Shown piece after piece: positions 34,750 to 42,849 of a stretch of 64,000 bases of DNA. Numbering within the stretch: the stretch's first letter is position 1; the number at the start of each line of letters is the position of its first letter. The notes beneath the pieces are model-generated. The model was not told the origin of the DNA, made no database searches, and saw nothing but the letters and a program-made list of their open reading frames with translations. Both the position numbers and the translations under genes were made by a program. Source of the DNA: Kribbella jiaozuonensis (GTDB lineage Bacteria > Actinomycetota > Actinomycetes > Propionibacteriales > Kribbellaceae). The stretch spans positions 397,287-461,286 of the forward strand of contig NZ_SZPZ01000007.1 in assembly GCF_005233875.1 (NCBI RefSeq), written 5' to 3'.

Positions 34750-35759
34750 AGCTGATCATCTCCCGTCGGGTAGAGCCGGCAGGCGACGGCGTGGTCCTCG
34801 ATCGTCAGTAGTTCGGGTCGTTGCTCGTCGCAACCGTCGAACCGGTCCGCACAGCGCGGGTGGAACGGGCAGCCGGGCGGTGGATTGCGCAGGTCCGGTG
34901 GGCTGCCGGGGATGCCGGTCAGCTTGCGGAGCGGCGAGCGGAGTGGTGGGAACGAGTCGCGCAGACCGCGGGTGTACGGGTGCCGGGGTTTGGTGTACAG
35001 CGATTCAGCCGTGCCGATCTCGACGATGCGGCCGCCGTACATGATCGCGATGCGGTCGGCGAGCTCCAGGAGCAGCGAAAGGTCGTGCGTGACGAAGACG
35101 ACCGCGAAGCCGAGCTCGCGGCGCAGACGCAGTACCTGGGCGAGGATCTGGCGTTGCATCACGACGTCGACGGCTGTCGTCGGCTCGTCCATCACGACCA
35201 GCTCTGGGCCGCAGGCGAGGGCGAGAGCGATGCTGGCTCGTTGGCGCATGCCGCCGGACAGCTCGTGCGGATAGCTGCGGACGCGGTCCGCGGAGATCCC
35301 CACCATCGCGAGCAGCTCGGCGGCGCGGTCCCAGGCATCTTTCTTGCTGAGGTGCTTGTCATGCGAGCGCAGGACGTCGACGAACTGGGCGCCGACCCGC
35401 ATCACCGGGTTGAGCGCATCCATCGCACTCTGCAGCACGATTGCGAGCGAGGTCCAGCGCAGCGACCGCAGCTCGGCCGGCGTCAGACCGACGAGATCTG
35501 TGGGCTCGCCGTCGCGCGGATGGAACTCGATCCGGCCGGCGGTCGTGACGGCCGGCGGACGCTGGAGCCGGGTCAACGCGGTGATCAGCGTCGACTTGCC
35601 CGACCCCGACTCCCCCGCCACACCGAGGATCTCGCCGCGCCGCAACTCGAACGACACGTCGTCACACGCCCGCACGGGCCGATCTGCGGTCACGTAGTCG
35701 ACGGTGAGTCCCTCGACCGCGAGGACCGTCGTCCGCGTCCGCGGCTCCGTGATCGTCAT
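34746..35759 (-). CDS. Oligopeptide/oligosaccharide-type ABC transporter ATPase (DppD-like)
   Basis: 337 aa from ATG 35759; the longer upstream frame is antisense-like. Walker A is GESGSGKST, the signature LSGGMRQR, and Walker B LVVMDEPTTAVD. The C-terminal Cys-rich segment reads PPGCPFHPRCADRFDGC. It overlaps the permease gene and the DppF-like gene by four bases each. Confidence 0.93.
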
Positions 35760-36622
35760 GCCTCCACGACCTTCCTGGCCCGGACGAGCACCGACCGGCG
35801 GGCCTGCCGCAGCTTGGGGTTGGACACTTCGTCGACGCCGAAGTTCACCAGCGTTGCCGCCGTACCGATCAGCGCGATGCACAACCCGGGCGGTACGAAC
35901 CACCACCAGAGACCCCGCAGTACTGCGCTCTGCTGTTGTGCGGCCTGGATCATCGTGCCCCAGCTGATCGAGCCGGAGTCGGTGATGCCGAGGAAGGCGA
36001 GCCCGGCCTCGGCCATCACGCCGCCGATCATCCCGTGCAGGAACATCGCCGAGATCCAGCCGGTCAGATGCGGGAGCACCTCGAAGAAGATCAGCCGCCG
36101 GTGCGGCTCGCCGACCATCCGCATCGCCAGCACGAAGTCACGGCTGCTCAGGCTGAGCGACTGCGCCCGCAGCGTCCGCGCGCCGCCCGACCAGCCGAAC
36201 AGGCCGATGATCAACGCGATCACGAACGGCCCGGTGCCCTGCACGTACCCCGCGACGATCAGGATCAGCGGGAGGACCGGCATCACCAGGAACAGGTTGG
36301 TGAGGAAGTTCAGGCCGTTGTCGACCGCGCCGCCGAAGTACCCGGCCGGTACGCCGACCAGGATCGCGATCAGCGTGCCGATCGCCGCGGCCAGGATCCC
36401 GACCAGCATCGAACCGCGCGCGCCGGCGATGGTCTGCGCGAGCACATCCTGGCCGAACTGCGTCGTACCGAAGAGGTGGTGCGCGCTCGGCGGCTGCGAG
36501 ATCGCGCTGATGTCGTTCGCCCGCGGATCCAGCGGGAGGAGCGGGCCGAAGATCGCCAGCAGGACGAAGAACGCGAGCACGCCGAGGCCGAAGCGGACCT
36601 TCCAGCTCTTGAGCATGGTCAT
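35756..36622 (-). CDS. ABC transporter permease (DppC-like)
   Basis: 288 aa, six hydrophobic segments, with the DppC-type N-terminus (PPSAHHLFGTTQFGQDVLAQTIAGARGSM) and the EAA-like loop. It forms the membrane channel with the DppB-like protein. It overlaps both neighbours by four bases. Confidence 0.93.
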   Translation of the reverse strand: MTMLKSWKVRFGLGVLAFFVLLAIFGPLLPLDPRANDISAISQPPSAHHLFGTTQFGQDVLAQTIAGARGSMLVGILAAAIGTLIAILVGVPAGYFGGAVDNGLNFLTNLFLVMPVLPLILIVAGYVQGTGPFVIALIIGLFGWSGGARTLRAQSLSLSSRDFVLAMRMVGEPHRRLIFFEVLPHLTGWISAMFLHGMIGGVMAEAGLAFLGITDSGSISWGTMIQAAQQQSAVLRGLWWWFVPPGLCIALIGTAATLVNFGVDEVSNPKLRQARRSVLVRARKVVEA

Positions 36623-37617
36623 CCCCTCGCCCGGATGCGTGGATCGAGCAGGACGTAGGCCAGGTCGGCGACCAGGTTGGCCAGCAGAACGGCGAGCGTG
36701 ATCAGCAGGAAGACGCCCTGCATCATCGGGTAGTCCCGCTTCTGCAGCGACTCGTAGAGCAGATAGCCGATGCCCGGGTAGCTGAACACGATCTCGGTCA
36801 GCAGCGCGCCGCCGACGACTCCGCCCAGCGCCATCGCGAATCCGGTGAAGCTCGGCAGCATCGCGTTGCGGGCGGCGTATCGGAACATCACCCGCTTCGG
36901 CGACAGGCCCTTCGCCTGGGCGAGCAGGACGTAGTCCTCGCGGACCGTCGTGACGGTCATGTTCCGCATCCCGAGCAGCCAGCCGCCGAAGGCCGAGAAC
37001 ACGATGGTTGCTGCTGGCAACACTCCGTGATGGAGCACGCTGACGGCGTACGCGAGGCTGAAGCCCTGCGGCAGGTCGGCGTCGTACCCGCCGGAGAGCG
37101 GCGTCCAGCCGAGGACGAAGCCGAAGATCCAGAGCGCGAGCAGGGCCACCCAGAAGTACGGGACGCTGCTCAGGAATGTGGTGAACGGGGTCAGGATCGC
37201 GTCGAGGCGACTACCCGCCTTCCAGCCGGCGACGACGCCGAGCAGGGTGCCGATCGCGAACGCGGTGATGGTCGTCGTACCGACCAGCAGCAGCGTCCAC
37301 GGCAACGCCTGCCAGACTAGGTCGGCGACCGGGACCGGGAAGTTGACCACGGAGACGCCGAGGTCACCGTGGGACAACTGGCGGAGGTAGTCGGCGAACT
37401 GCTGGGCGAGGTTGGCGTGCGGGTTGCCGAAGATCGCGCGGATCGACATCAGCGTCTCGGCCGGGACCTGCTGACCGCTGACGCGCTCCAGTTCCTCGAC
37501 GATCGCCGACGACGGGTCCCCGGGCATGAGTCTGGGCAGCAGGAAGTTCAGCCCGATCGCGGCGGCCGCGGCGGCCAGGTAGAAACCCAGCCGCCGGGCC
37601 AGGAAAGCCCACCGCAT
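36619..37617 (-). CDS. ABC transporter permease (DppB-like)
   Basis: 332 aa, six hydrophobic segments, DppB-type opening (FLLPRLMPGDPSSAI), the EAA-like loop (LLAQAKGLSPKRVMFRYAARNAMLP), and LLTEIVFSYPGIGYLLYESLQKRDYP near the end. It starts 3 bases after the binding-protein stop. Confidence 0.93.
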   Translation of the reverse strand: MRWAFLARRLGFYLAAAAAAIGLNFLLPRLMPGDPSSAIVEELERVSGQQVPAETLMSIRAIFGNPHANLAQQFADYLRQLSHGDLGVSVVNFPVPVADLVWQALPWTLLLVGTTTITAFAIGTLLGVVAGWKAGSRLDAILTPFTTFLSSVPYFWVALLALWIFGFVLGWTPLSGGYDADLPQGFSLAYAVSVLHHGVLPAATIVFSAFGGWLLGMRNMTVTTVREDYVLLAQAKGLSPKRVMFRYAARNAMLPSFTGFAMALGGVVGGALLTEIVFSYPGIGYLLYESLQKRDYPMMQGVFLLITLAVLLANLVADLAYVLLDPRIRARG

Positions 37618-37620
37618 CGG

Positions 37621-39267
37621 TCAGCTCCCCCGGCGCTGGAGCTTGAGCATGGTCAGGATCGTGTCCGGCCCCATCCCGACGAACGGGATGTGGTCGAAAC
37701 TGTCCGGCGTCGGCCAGCCGGTCCAGCGGGTCGCGTTGATGTCGACGAAGTAGAAGTTGTTGTAGATCGGGCTGAACGGCACCTTGTCGACGACGATCTG
37801 CTGCAGTTCGCGGCCGAGCGTCTTCAGCTGGTCGACGTTGTCGGTGCGCTCCATCGCGGCGAGGATCGAGTCGGTCTTGGGATCGCTCCACCGGCCCTGG
37901 TTCAGCGTCGCCGACTTGCCGATCGGGACCTTGAACGAGCTGCTGAGGAAGCGGTACACGCCGTACACCCCGGAGCCGCCGGTGGACGCGGCGGCCAGGT
38001 CGAACTGGCCGAGGTTCTGCTTGTCGTAGTACCCGGCGCTCGGCTGGCCGGCGCCCTTCACCTGCAGGCCGAGGGTCTGCTTCCAGGTGTTGATCAGGAT
38101 GTCGGCGTAGTTGCCCCAGCCCCAGTCGGAGTTGAACAGGATGCTCGGCTGGTACCGCTTGCCGTCCTTGACCAGCGCGCCGTTGTCGATCGTCCAGCCG
38201 CCCGCGGCCAGCTCGGCCTTCGCTGCGACGGCGTCGACCTTCTGGACCTTGCCCTTGTACGCCGGGTCGAGCCAGTCGGCGAACAGTTGGTCCGAGAGCC
38301 CGGTCGGGCCGGCCTCGGTGCCGGGGCGTTGCAGCGTGGTGACGACGGCGGTGCGGTCGATCGTGAGCGCGAGCGCCCGCCGTACGTGCACGTCGTCGAA
38401 CGGTGCTTTGGCGGTGTTGAACAGGACGGACATCGCGCCGCCGTTGGAGTAGAGCTGGTAGAGGTGCTTGTCCGGGTCTTTGGCGACGTACTCCTTCTCG
38501 CCGTTCGGCCAGCTCGCGGACGCCCAGTCGATATCGCCCTTCAGCAGTTGGGCTTTGAGCGCGTCGGCGCTGGTCGGGATGATCTTGTACGTCGTCATCG
38601 GCAGCTTCCCGCCCCAGTAGTCGGTGCGCGCCTGGAGCGTGATCTGCTGCGGCTTGAACTCCTTCAGCGTGAACGGGCCGGTGCCGATCGGGTCCGGGTT
38701 CGTCCAGGTGTTGAGGTTCTGCGTCGACCAGATGTGCTTGGGGACCATCGGGAGCAGGATGTTCGCGAACTGGTTCAGCGTCGCGTACGACGGGTCGGCG
38801 AAGACGACCTTCACGGTGCTGTCGTCGACCTTCTGCACCGACTTGTAGGTGACACCCGCGATGCTGAAGTCTGGCTTCTCGATCGGCAGACCGAGCGAGT
38901 AGACGACGTCGTCCGCGGTGAACCTCTGCCCGTCCGACCAGGTGACGTCCTTGCGCAGCTTGATCGTCAGCTGCTTGCCCTGCGCGGAGAACGTCCAGCT
39001 CTCCGCCAGCCACGGCTTCACTACGCCGCCGTCGCCGTAGTCGACCCGCATCAGCGGCTCGTAGACGAGCTCCATGTTCGGCGCCTTGTCGGTCGCCGGG
39101 CCCATCACGTTGTAGTTGCGGACGAACGTCGTACCGCCGTCGGTCTTCGCATAGACGATCGACGCGTCCGCCGCGCCACCACCACTCGCCGGCTTGGCGA
39201 CGGGACCTGAGCATCCCGCCGCCAGCACCGCACCGACCACCAGCAAGACCCGCCACCGACTGCGCAT
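37621..39267 (-). CDS. Family 5 extracellular solute-binding lipoprotein
   Basis: 548 aa from ATG 39267; GTG 39276 is an alternative. A lipobox (LAAGC, Cys22) follows a short hydrophobic stretch, so it is a membrane-anchored lipoprotein. The SBP_bac_5 pattern is clear (LVYEPLMRVD, KPWLAESW, LRKDVTWSDGQRFTADDVVYSL, HVRRALALTIDR). Members of this class carry peptides, but several actinobacterial and thermophile examples bind plant oligosaccharides. The GH5 and DUF6351 genes in the same operon favour a carbohydrate ligand. It is the first gene of the nine-gene operon. Confidence 0.92.
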   Translation of the reverse strand: MRSRWRVLLVVGAVLAAGCSGPVAKPASGGGAADASIVYAKTDGGTTFVRNYNVMGPATDKAPNMELVYEPLMRVDYGDGGVVKPWLAESWTFSAQGKQLTIKLRKDVTWSDGQRFTADDVVYSLGLPIEKPDFSIAGVTYKSVQKVDDSTVKVVFADPSYATLNQFANILLPMVPKHIWSTQNLNTWTNPDPIGTGPFTLKEFKPQQITLQARTDYWGGKLPMTTYKIIPTSADALKAQLLKGDIDWASASWPNGEKEYVAKDPDKHLYQLYSNGGAMSVLFNTAKAPFDDVHVRRALALTIDRTAVVTTLQRPGTEAGPTGLSDQLFADWLDPAYKGKVQKVDAVAAKAELAAGGWTIDNGALVKDGKRYQPSILFNSDWGWGNYADILINTWKQTLGLQVKGAGQPSAGYYDKQNLGQFDLAAASTGGSGVYGVYRFLSSSFKVPIGKSATLNQGRWSDPKTDSILAAMERTDNVDQLKTLGRELQQIVVDKVPFSPIYNNFYFVDINATRWTGWPTPDSFDHIPFVGMGPDTILTMLKLQRRGS

Positions 39268-39300
39268 ATCTCTCACCCCAGAACTAGAGCGGCTGCACGT

Positions 39301-39312
39301 TCATACGTATGA
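39301..39312. promoter_or_regulatory. LacI-type operator A (TCATACGTATGA)
   Basis: A perfect 12-base palindrome with central CG, 34 bases upstream of the first gene of the nine-gene operon. A close copy (10 of 12) is centred exactly 42 bp further upstream. Even symmetry with a central CG is the LacI-family form. Confidence 0.7.
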
Positions 39313-39342
39313 GCACTCGGGTATGAGCTATTTCCGGGTTGC

Positions 39343-39354
39343 TCTTACGTATGC
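39343..39354. promoter_or_regulatory. LacI-type operator B (TCTTACGTATGC)
   Basis: It matches operator A at 10 of 12 positions; the centres are 42 bp apart, four helical turns, so two dimers would sit on the same DNA face. A weaker, third resemblance with an ACGT core is centred near 39370. Confidence 0.6.
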
Positions 39355-39384
39355 GCAGAAAGTTACGAACGTTACGCGCGCATG

Positions 39385-40431
39385 TCAAGACCGAGACGGC
39401 ACCGCCACCACAATCCGCGGATGCTGCCCCGCCACGGACAGCTCGTAGGTGGCCAGCACATGCCAGCCACGGGTGACTTGAGCGGCCTGCGTCTGATTGA
39501 GGACGGCGACCAACCGCCCTCCCGGCCGCAGCACCCGACGCCACTGACGGACGTACGGCCCGAGGTCACCGATGCTCAACCGCACGTCCCACGGCGGGTT
39601 GGTGACGATGCGATCGGCGGTCACATCCAACCGCCGCGCATCCCCCACCCGCCACAGCACCCCGCCAACGCCCACCCCCGCAGCACGTTCTCCCGCGCCG
39701 CCCGCCTCCGCGTCCCTCGACCCCGCGCCCCTCGACCCCGCGGCGCCCGCTCCGGGCGCGTTCGCCCTGGCCGCGTCGACCGCGGCGGGGTCGCGGTCGA
39801 TGCCGACGTACGTAGCTTGCGGCTCGACCGCGTGTGCTTCGAGCAGCACCGTGCCGGCACCGCAGAACGGATCGAGGATCGTGTGGTCGGGGGTGATGCC
39901 GGCGAGCCGAGCCATCGCGGCAGCAACCGGCGGGTGCAGACTCCCCCGCACGGTCCGCGTCCGCCACGGCCGCCGATGCAGCGGTACGGCGTACGGCCGC
40001 AGCCCGACCCACAACGTCTTCCCGTCCAGCACGACCCGCCACTCGTCCCGCTCGACCGGCGGCACGGCACCACCGCGCCGCGAGTAGTACCGCCCACCGA
40101 GCCGCGCCCCAACCAGGTCCTCGATATCGAACCGGTTGAAGTTCCGCGCCCCGACAAACGACGCACTGACCGCGAACGCACCCGACCCCGCCGGCAACTC
40201 CAACGACCGAACCGCCGCCGCCAACGCATCCCTGGTCCGCCCAGGATCAACCACAGCACCATGTACGACGAACACATCGTCCGCCAACCGCGGCGGACTG
40301 CAGTCGACAGCGCCGTACTCAACCACCAACTGCCGCTTCGACACCTCGACCACCCGATGCCCAGCAGCGACGACTTCCTCGGCCGCCAGTCCTTCCAACC
40401 CCGTGACAGTCCGCACCAGCACCAAGTGCAT
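39385..40431 (-). CDS. THUMP/UPF0020-like nucleic-acid methyltransferase
   Basis: 348 aa from ATG 40431, with GGGAG 8 bases upstream. The N-terminal part (HLVLVRTVTGLEGLAAEEV...) resembles the THUMP-type fold of Trm14/RlmL-like enzymes. The C-terminal part is a Rossmann methyltransferase with motif I DPFCGAGTVLLEA and motif IV TNPPW, the N2-guanine or N6-adenine type, so an RNA guanine is the likely target. Between these motifs is an unusual Gly/Ala/Arg-rich insert of about 30 residues. It is not overlapped with other genes and is transcribed toward the nine-gene operon's control region. Confidence 0.8.
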   Translation of the reverse strand: MHLVLVRTVTGLEGLAAEEVVAAGHRVVEVSKRQLVVEYGAVDCSPPRLADDVFVVHGAVVDPGRTRDALAAAVRSLELPAGSGAFAVSASFVGARNFNRFDIEDLVGARLGGRYYSRRGGAVPPVERDEWRVVLDGKTLWVGLRPYAVPLHRRPWRTRTVRGSLHPPVAAAMARLAGITPDHTILDPFCGAGTVLLEAHAVEPQATYVGIDRDPAAVDAARANAPGAGAAGSRGAGSRDAEAGGAGERAAGVGVGGVLWRVGDARRLDVTADRIVTNPPWDVRLSIGDLGPYVRQWRRVLRPGGRLVAVLNQTQAAQVTRGWHVLATYELSVAGQHPRIVVAVPSRS

Positions 40432-40524
40432 GGAGAATCTCCCGGATAGCACCCGGGAACAACCAACCGGTCACTCCCGCATCGCTGACCGCGGGAAACA
40501 CCTCGAACAGGCCAGCGGAAGCTA

Positions 40525-40687
40525 GGTCCTGTCCGGTGATCCAGCGCCGTAGCGAGGAGGTGCTCGGTGCGGTGCATCGGCGCGCGGGGGCGAAGGTCTC
40601 GATGCGGAGCATCGTGGCCTTTGCACCCGTGCGGCGAGGTGCCGTGCCGAGTGCCCCGCAGTAGGCGCTGGGTCAGCGGACAGGCCC
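40525..40687 (+). mobile_element. 163-base inverted-repeat element flanked by TA: MITE-like or structured RNA
   Basis: The two arms (40525-40605 and 40609-40687) are inverted copies around a GGA loop at 40606-40608. The outer 24 bases match at 21 positions (GGTCCTGTCCGG... against GGGCCTGTCCGC...). By hand alignment, about 60 of 81 positions are Watson-Crick pairs, and 10 of the remaining differences become G-U pairs in a plus-strand transcript against one in the minus. TA stands directly outside each end (40523-40524 and 40688-40689), as a 2-bp target duplication would. There is no coding frame inside. It could be a miniature transposable element or a conserved RNA hairpin. Confidence 0.6.
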
Positions 40688-40828
40688 TACGCCCACGCGG
40701 AAGAAGTATGTCTCCATGGCGGAGATCATGGCATGCAGCGGACCCGCGGCCCACTGAATTACCCCCGACCGTTCGCCGCAGATCACGGACCGCCGATCGA
40801 CGGGACCGGCCGCAGTCTTGAGGAACCA

Positions 40829-40852
40829 ACCTGAATGGTTTCAACTTCAGGT
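40829..40852. promoter_or_regulatory. Inverted repeat ACCTGAA / TTCAGGT before the esterase gene
   Basis: Seven-base arms at 40829-40835 and 40846-40852, ten-base spacer, 55 bases before GTG 40908. It may be an operator or a small mRNA hairpin. Confidence 0.3.
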
Positions 40853-40907
40853 GGTCGCCCGGCGACCTGCTGTGACCAGGAATCCGTCCCCGCCCCGGAG
40901 GTTTCTC

Positions 40908-41928
40908 GTGCACGCAAAGCTGTCCTGGCTCGGCCGACGAGCGCTCCTCGTCGCCGCCGTGTTCCTCGGAGTCTCTCCCCTCGCACCCGCGCAGGCGGTG
41001 CCCGCACAGACCACGGCGACTGTCCAGAGTGCGCCCCATGGTGCGCCGCGCGGCGCGGAGGTCGTCGCAGTCCGGCAGGTCGCCGACCGGCTGACCGACC
41101 TGACTGTGCGGTCCCAGGCTCTCGGTGGCCGCACCGTCAACGTCCGGCTGCTCACGCCGGACGGCTGGAATCCGGCCGACCGCCGTCAGCACTGGCCGAC
41201 GTTCTGGCTTTTGCACGGCTGCTGCGGGGACTACACGTCCTGGTCCGGCACCGACATCGCGACCATCCAGAGTTCTGCGCAAGGTCCTCGTCGTGATGCC
41301 CGAGGCCGGCTGGAACGGCTGGTACAGCGACTGGTGGAACTACGGCGCCGGCGGAGACCCTGCGTGGGAGACGTTCCACACCGTCGAACTGGCGCACCTG
41401 CTGGAACACGACTGGGGCGCAAGCTCGAACCGGGTCGTGGCCGGCCTGTCGATGGGCGGCCAGGGAGCCCTGCTGTACGCCGCCCGCCACCCCGGCATGT
41501 TCCGCGCGGCCGCGGCGTACTCCGGCTCGGCGCATCCGCTCCTGAACGACGAGTCGGTCAACCGGATCATGGGCTTCTTCGCCGGACAGGGCAACGACCC
41601 GCTCCGCGTCTGGGGAGACCCGATCGCCCAGCGACGGATCTGGGAGGCACACGACCCGTACTACCTGGCGCACCGGCTCAAATCACTGCCGGTCTACCTC
41701 TCCTGCGGCGACGGCACTGCCGGACCGTTCGACCCGCCCGGGAAGACCGACGCGCTCGAGGCCGACTTCAACCGCCAGAACCACGCCCTCGCTGCCCAGC
41801 TGGAGCAGGTCGGCGCGAAACACCTGACGACCAACTTCTACGGACCGGGCACGCACGGCTGGGCCTACTGGCAGCGCGAACTGCACGCCTCCCTGCCCAT
41901 GCTGCTCAAGGCGCTCGGCGTCCGTTGA
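40908..41928 (+). pseudogene. Secreted esterase (antigen 85 / S-formylglutathione hydrolase-like), frameshifted
   Basis: GTG 40908 with GGAGG 6 bases upstream. The first frame gives a signal peptide (residues 8-30) and the start of an esterase-D-like fold (TFWLLHGCCGDYTSW), then runs out of homology at about 41272. The second frame carries on from about 41275 with LRKVLVVMPEAGWNGWYSDWW, the nucleophile LSMGGQGALL and the end segment GTHGWAYW. Removing one T from the pair at 41273-41274 restores a single frame reading TIQSLRKVLVV. The rest of the gene looks intact, so it is either a recent mutation or a sequencing error. Confidence 0.85.
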
Positions 41929-41929
41929 G

Positions 41930-42361
41930 CTACAGGTAGGTCTGGGTGCTGGGAGGTGCGGATTCCATCCAGGCCAGGACGCCGGTGAGGGCTTCTTCGG
42001 TCATGGCGAAGTGGACGGTGCGCTCGTGCAGGTCGGCGTCGACGATGACGTGGCCGGCGTACGTCACGAGCGGCTCGTTGCCCATCGGGCGGCGGGTGGC
42101 GATGCCGTCGAGCTGACGGCGGTTGACGACGAGCTTGGGCCACCAGGCCAGGCTGAAGACGCGGAACCACTGCAGCTCGTCGCCGACGTAGCGGGCCAGG
42201 CCGAGGGCCCAGCCGCGGCCGTGCTCCTTCTCGGCGAGCTGGAGGCTGCAATCAAAAGTTCCGCCGTCCCTGGACAACCAGCGACGGCGGAACGCGACAA
42301 GCACGATGAACAGTACGGCGGCAAGCAGACAAACCCCGACGACGTCGAGGACTGTCCTCAT
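41930..42361 (-). CDS. DUF2550-family protein
   Basis: 143 aa from ATG 42361. One N-terminal membrane helix (VVGVCLLAAVLFIVLVAF), then a soluble domain with WFRVFSLAWWPKLVVNRRQL, as in the DUF2550 proteins encoded directly after atpC in many actinobacteria, including Rv1312 of M. tuberculosis. The function is unknown. It follows a strong hairpin after atpC and converges on the broken esterase gene with a one-base gap. Confidence 0.88.
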   Translation of the reverse strand: MRTVLDVVGVCLLAAVLFIVLVAFRRRWLSRDGGTFDCSLQLAEKEHGRGWALGLARYVGDELQWFRVFSLAWWPKLVVNRRQLDGIATRRPMGNEPLVTYAGHVIVDADLHERTVHFAMTEEALTGVLAWMESAPPSTQTYL

Positions 42362-42377
42362 ACCTTGCCGACCCTTT

Positions 42378-42412
42378 CCGGTGCCCGATGTCCGGTACAC
42401 CCCGGGCACCGG
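42378..42412 (-). terminator. Hairpin after atpC
   Basis: CCGGTGCCCG (42378-42387) pairs perfectly with CGGGCACCGG (42403-42412), 15-base loop, between atpC and the DUF2550 gene. It may end or reduce transcription of the ATP synthase operon. Confidence 0.55.
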
Positions 42413-42458
42413 AGGAGAACCGTACTGTCAGTGACGATATTCGATTATGGCAGGAGGA

Positions 42459-42848
42459 TCAGGACGTCTGCTCGGCGGCCCGGACCCTGGCCTCGGCGAG
42501 TCGCACCTCGTCGGCGTCGGCGTCGGCCAGGCCGGCCGCCATCGCCTCCTCGAGCTCGCGCCGGGCCTCTTCCAGGTCGATGTCGTGACCCATCTCGGCG
42601 TTCTCGGCCAGGATCGAGACCCGGTTGTTGGCGACCGAGATGAAGCCGTCCGGCGCGGCCGCGACGAAGTACTCGTCGTCGACGGTCCGCACCTGGACGG
42701 TGCCGCCCTGCAGCAGACCCAGCAACGGCGCGTGGCCGGGCAGGATGCCGACGTCACCGTCCGTGGTCCGGGCGATGACGATCTTCGCCTGCCCCTGCCA
42801 GACCGTCCGCTCGGCGGCGACGAGCGCCACCTCCAAGTGGTCAGCCAT
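42459..42848 (-). CDS. atpC: ATP synthase epsilon subunit
   Basis: 129 aa. The N-terminal beta-sandwich is typical (LEVALVAAERTVWQGQAKIV, GDVGILPGHAPLLGLL), followed by the two-helix C-terminal part with an acidic run (EEARRELEEAMAAG). It sits in the F1 central stalk and couples or inhibits rotation. The start lies one base from the atpD stop. Confidence 0.96.
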   Translation of the reverse strand: MADHLEVALVAAERTVWQGQAKIVIARTTDGDVGILPGHAPLLGLLQGGTVQVRTVDDEYFVAAAPDGFISVANNRVSILAENAEMGHDIDLEEARRELEEAMAAGLADADADEVRLAEARVRAAEQTS

Positions 42849-42849
42849 C

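Larger units (their letters stand above)
40432..40907. other. 476-base intergenic region
   Basis: It holds the 163-base inverted-repeat element (40525-40687), a small stem TCCCGC/GCGGGA (40475-40480 with 40491-40496), a seven-base inverted repeat (40829-40852) and the ribosome site of the esterase gene. No convincing protein-coding frame was seen. Confidence 0.6.

Noticed and set aside
40319..40612. Minus-strand 97-codon frame through the left arm of the inverted-repeat element
   Set aside because: It spans the methylase start and half of a hairpin, and has no homology-like pattern or ribosome site.
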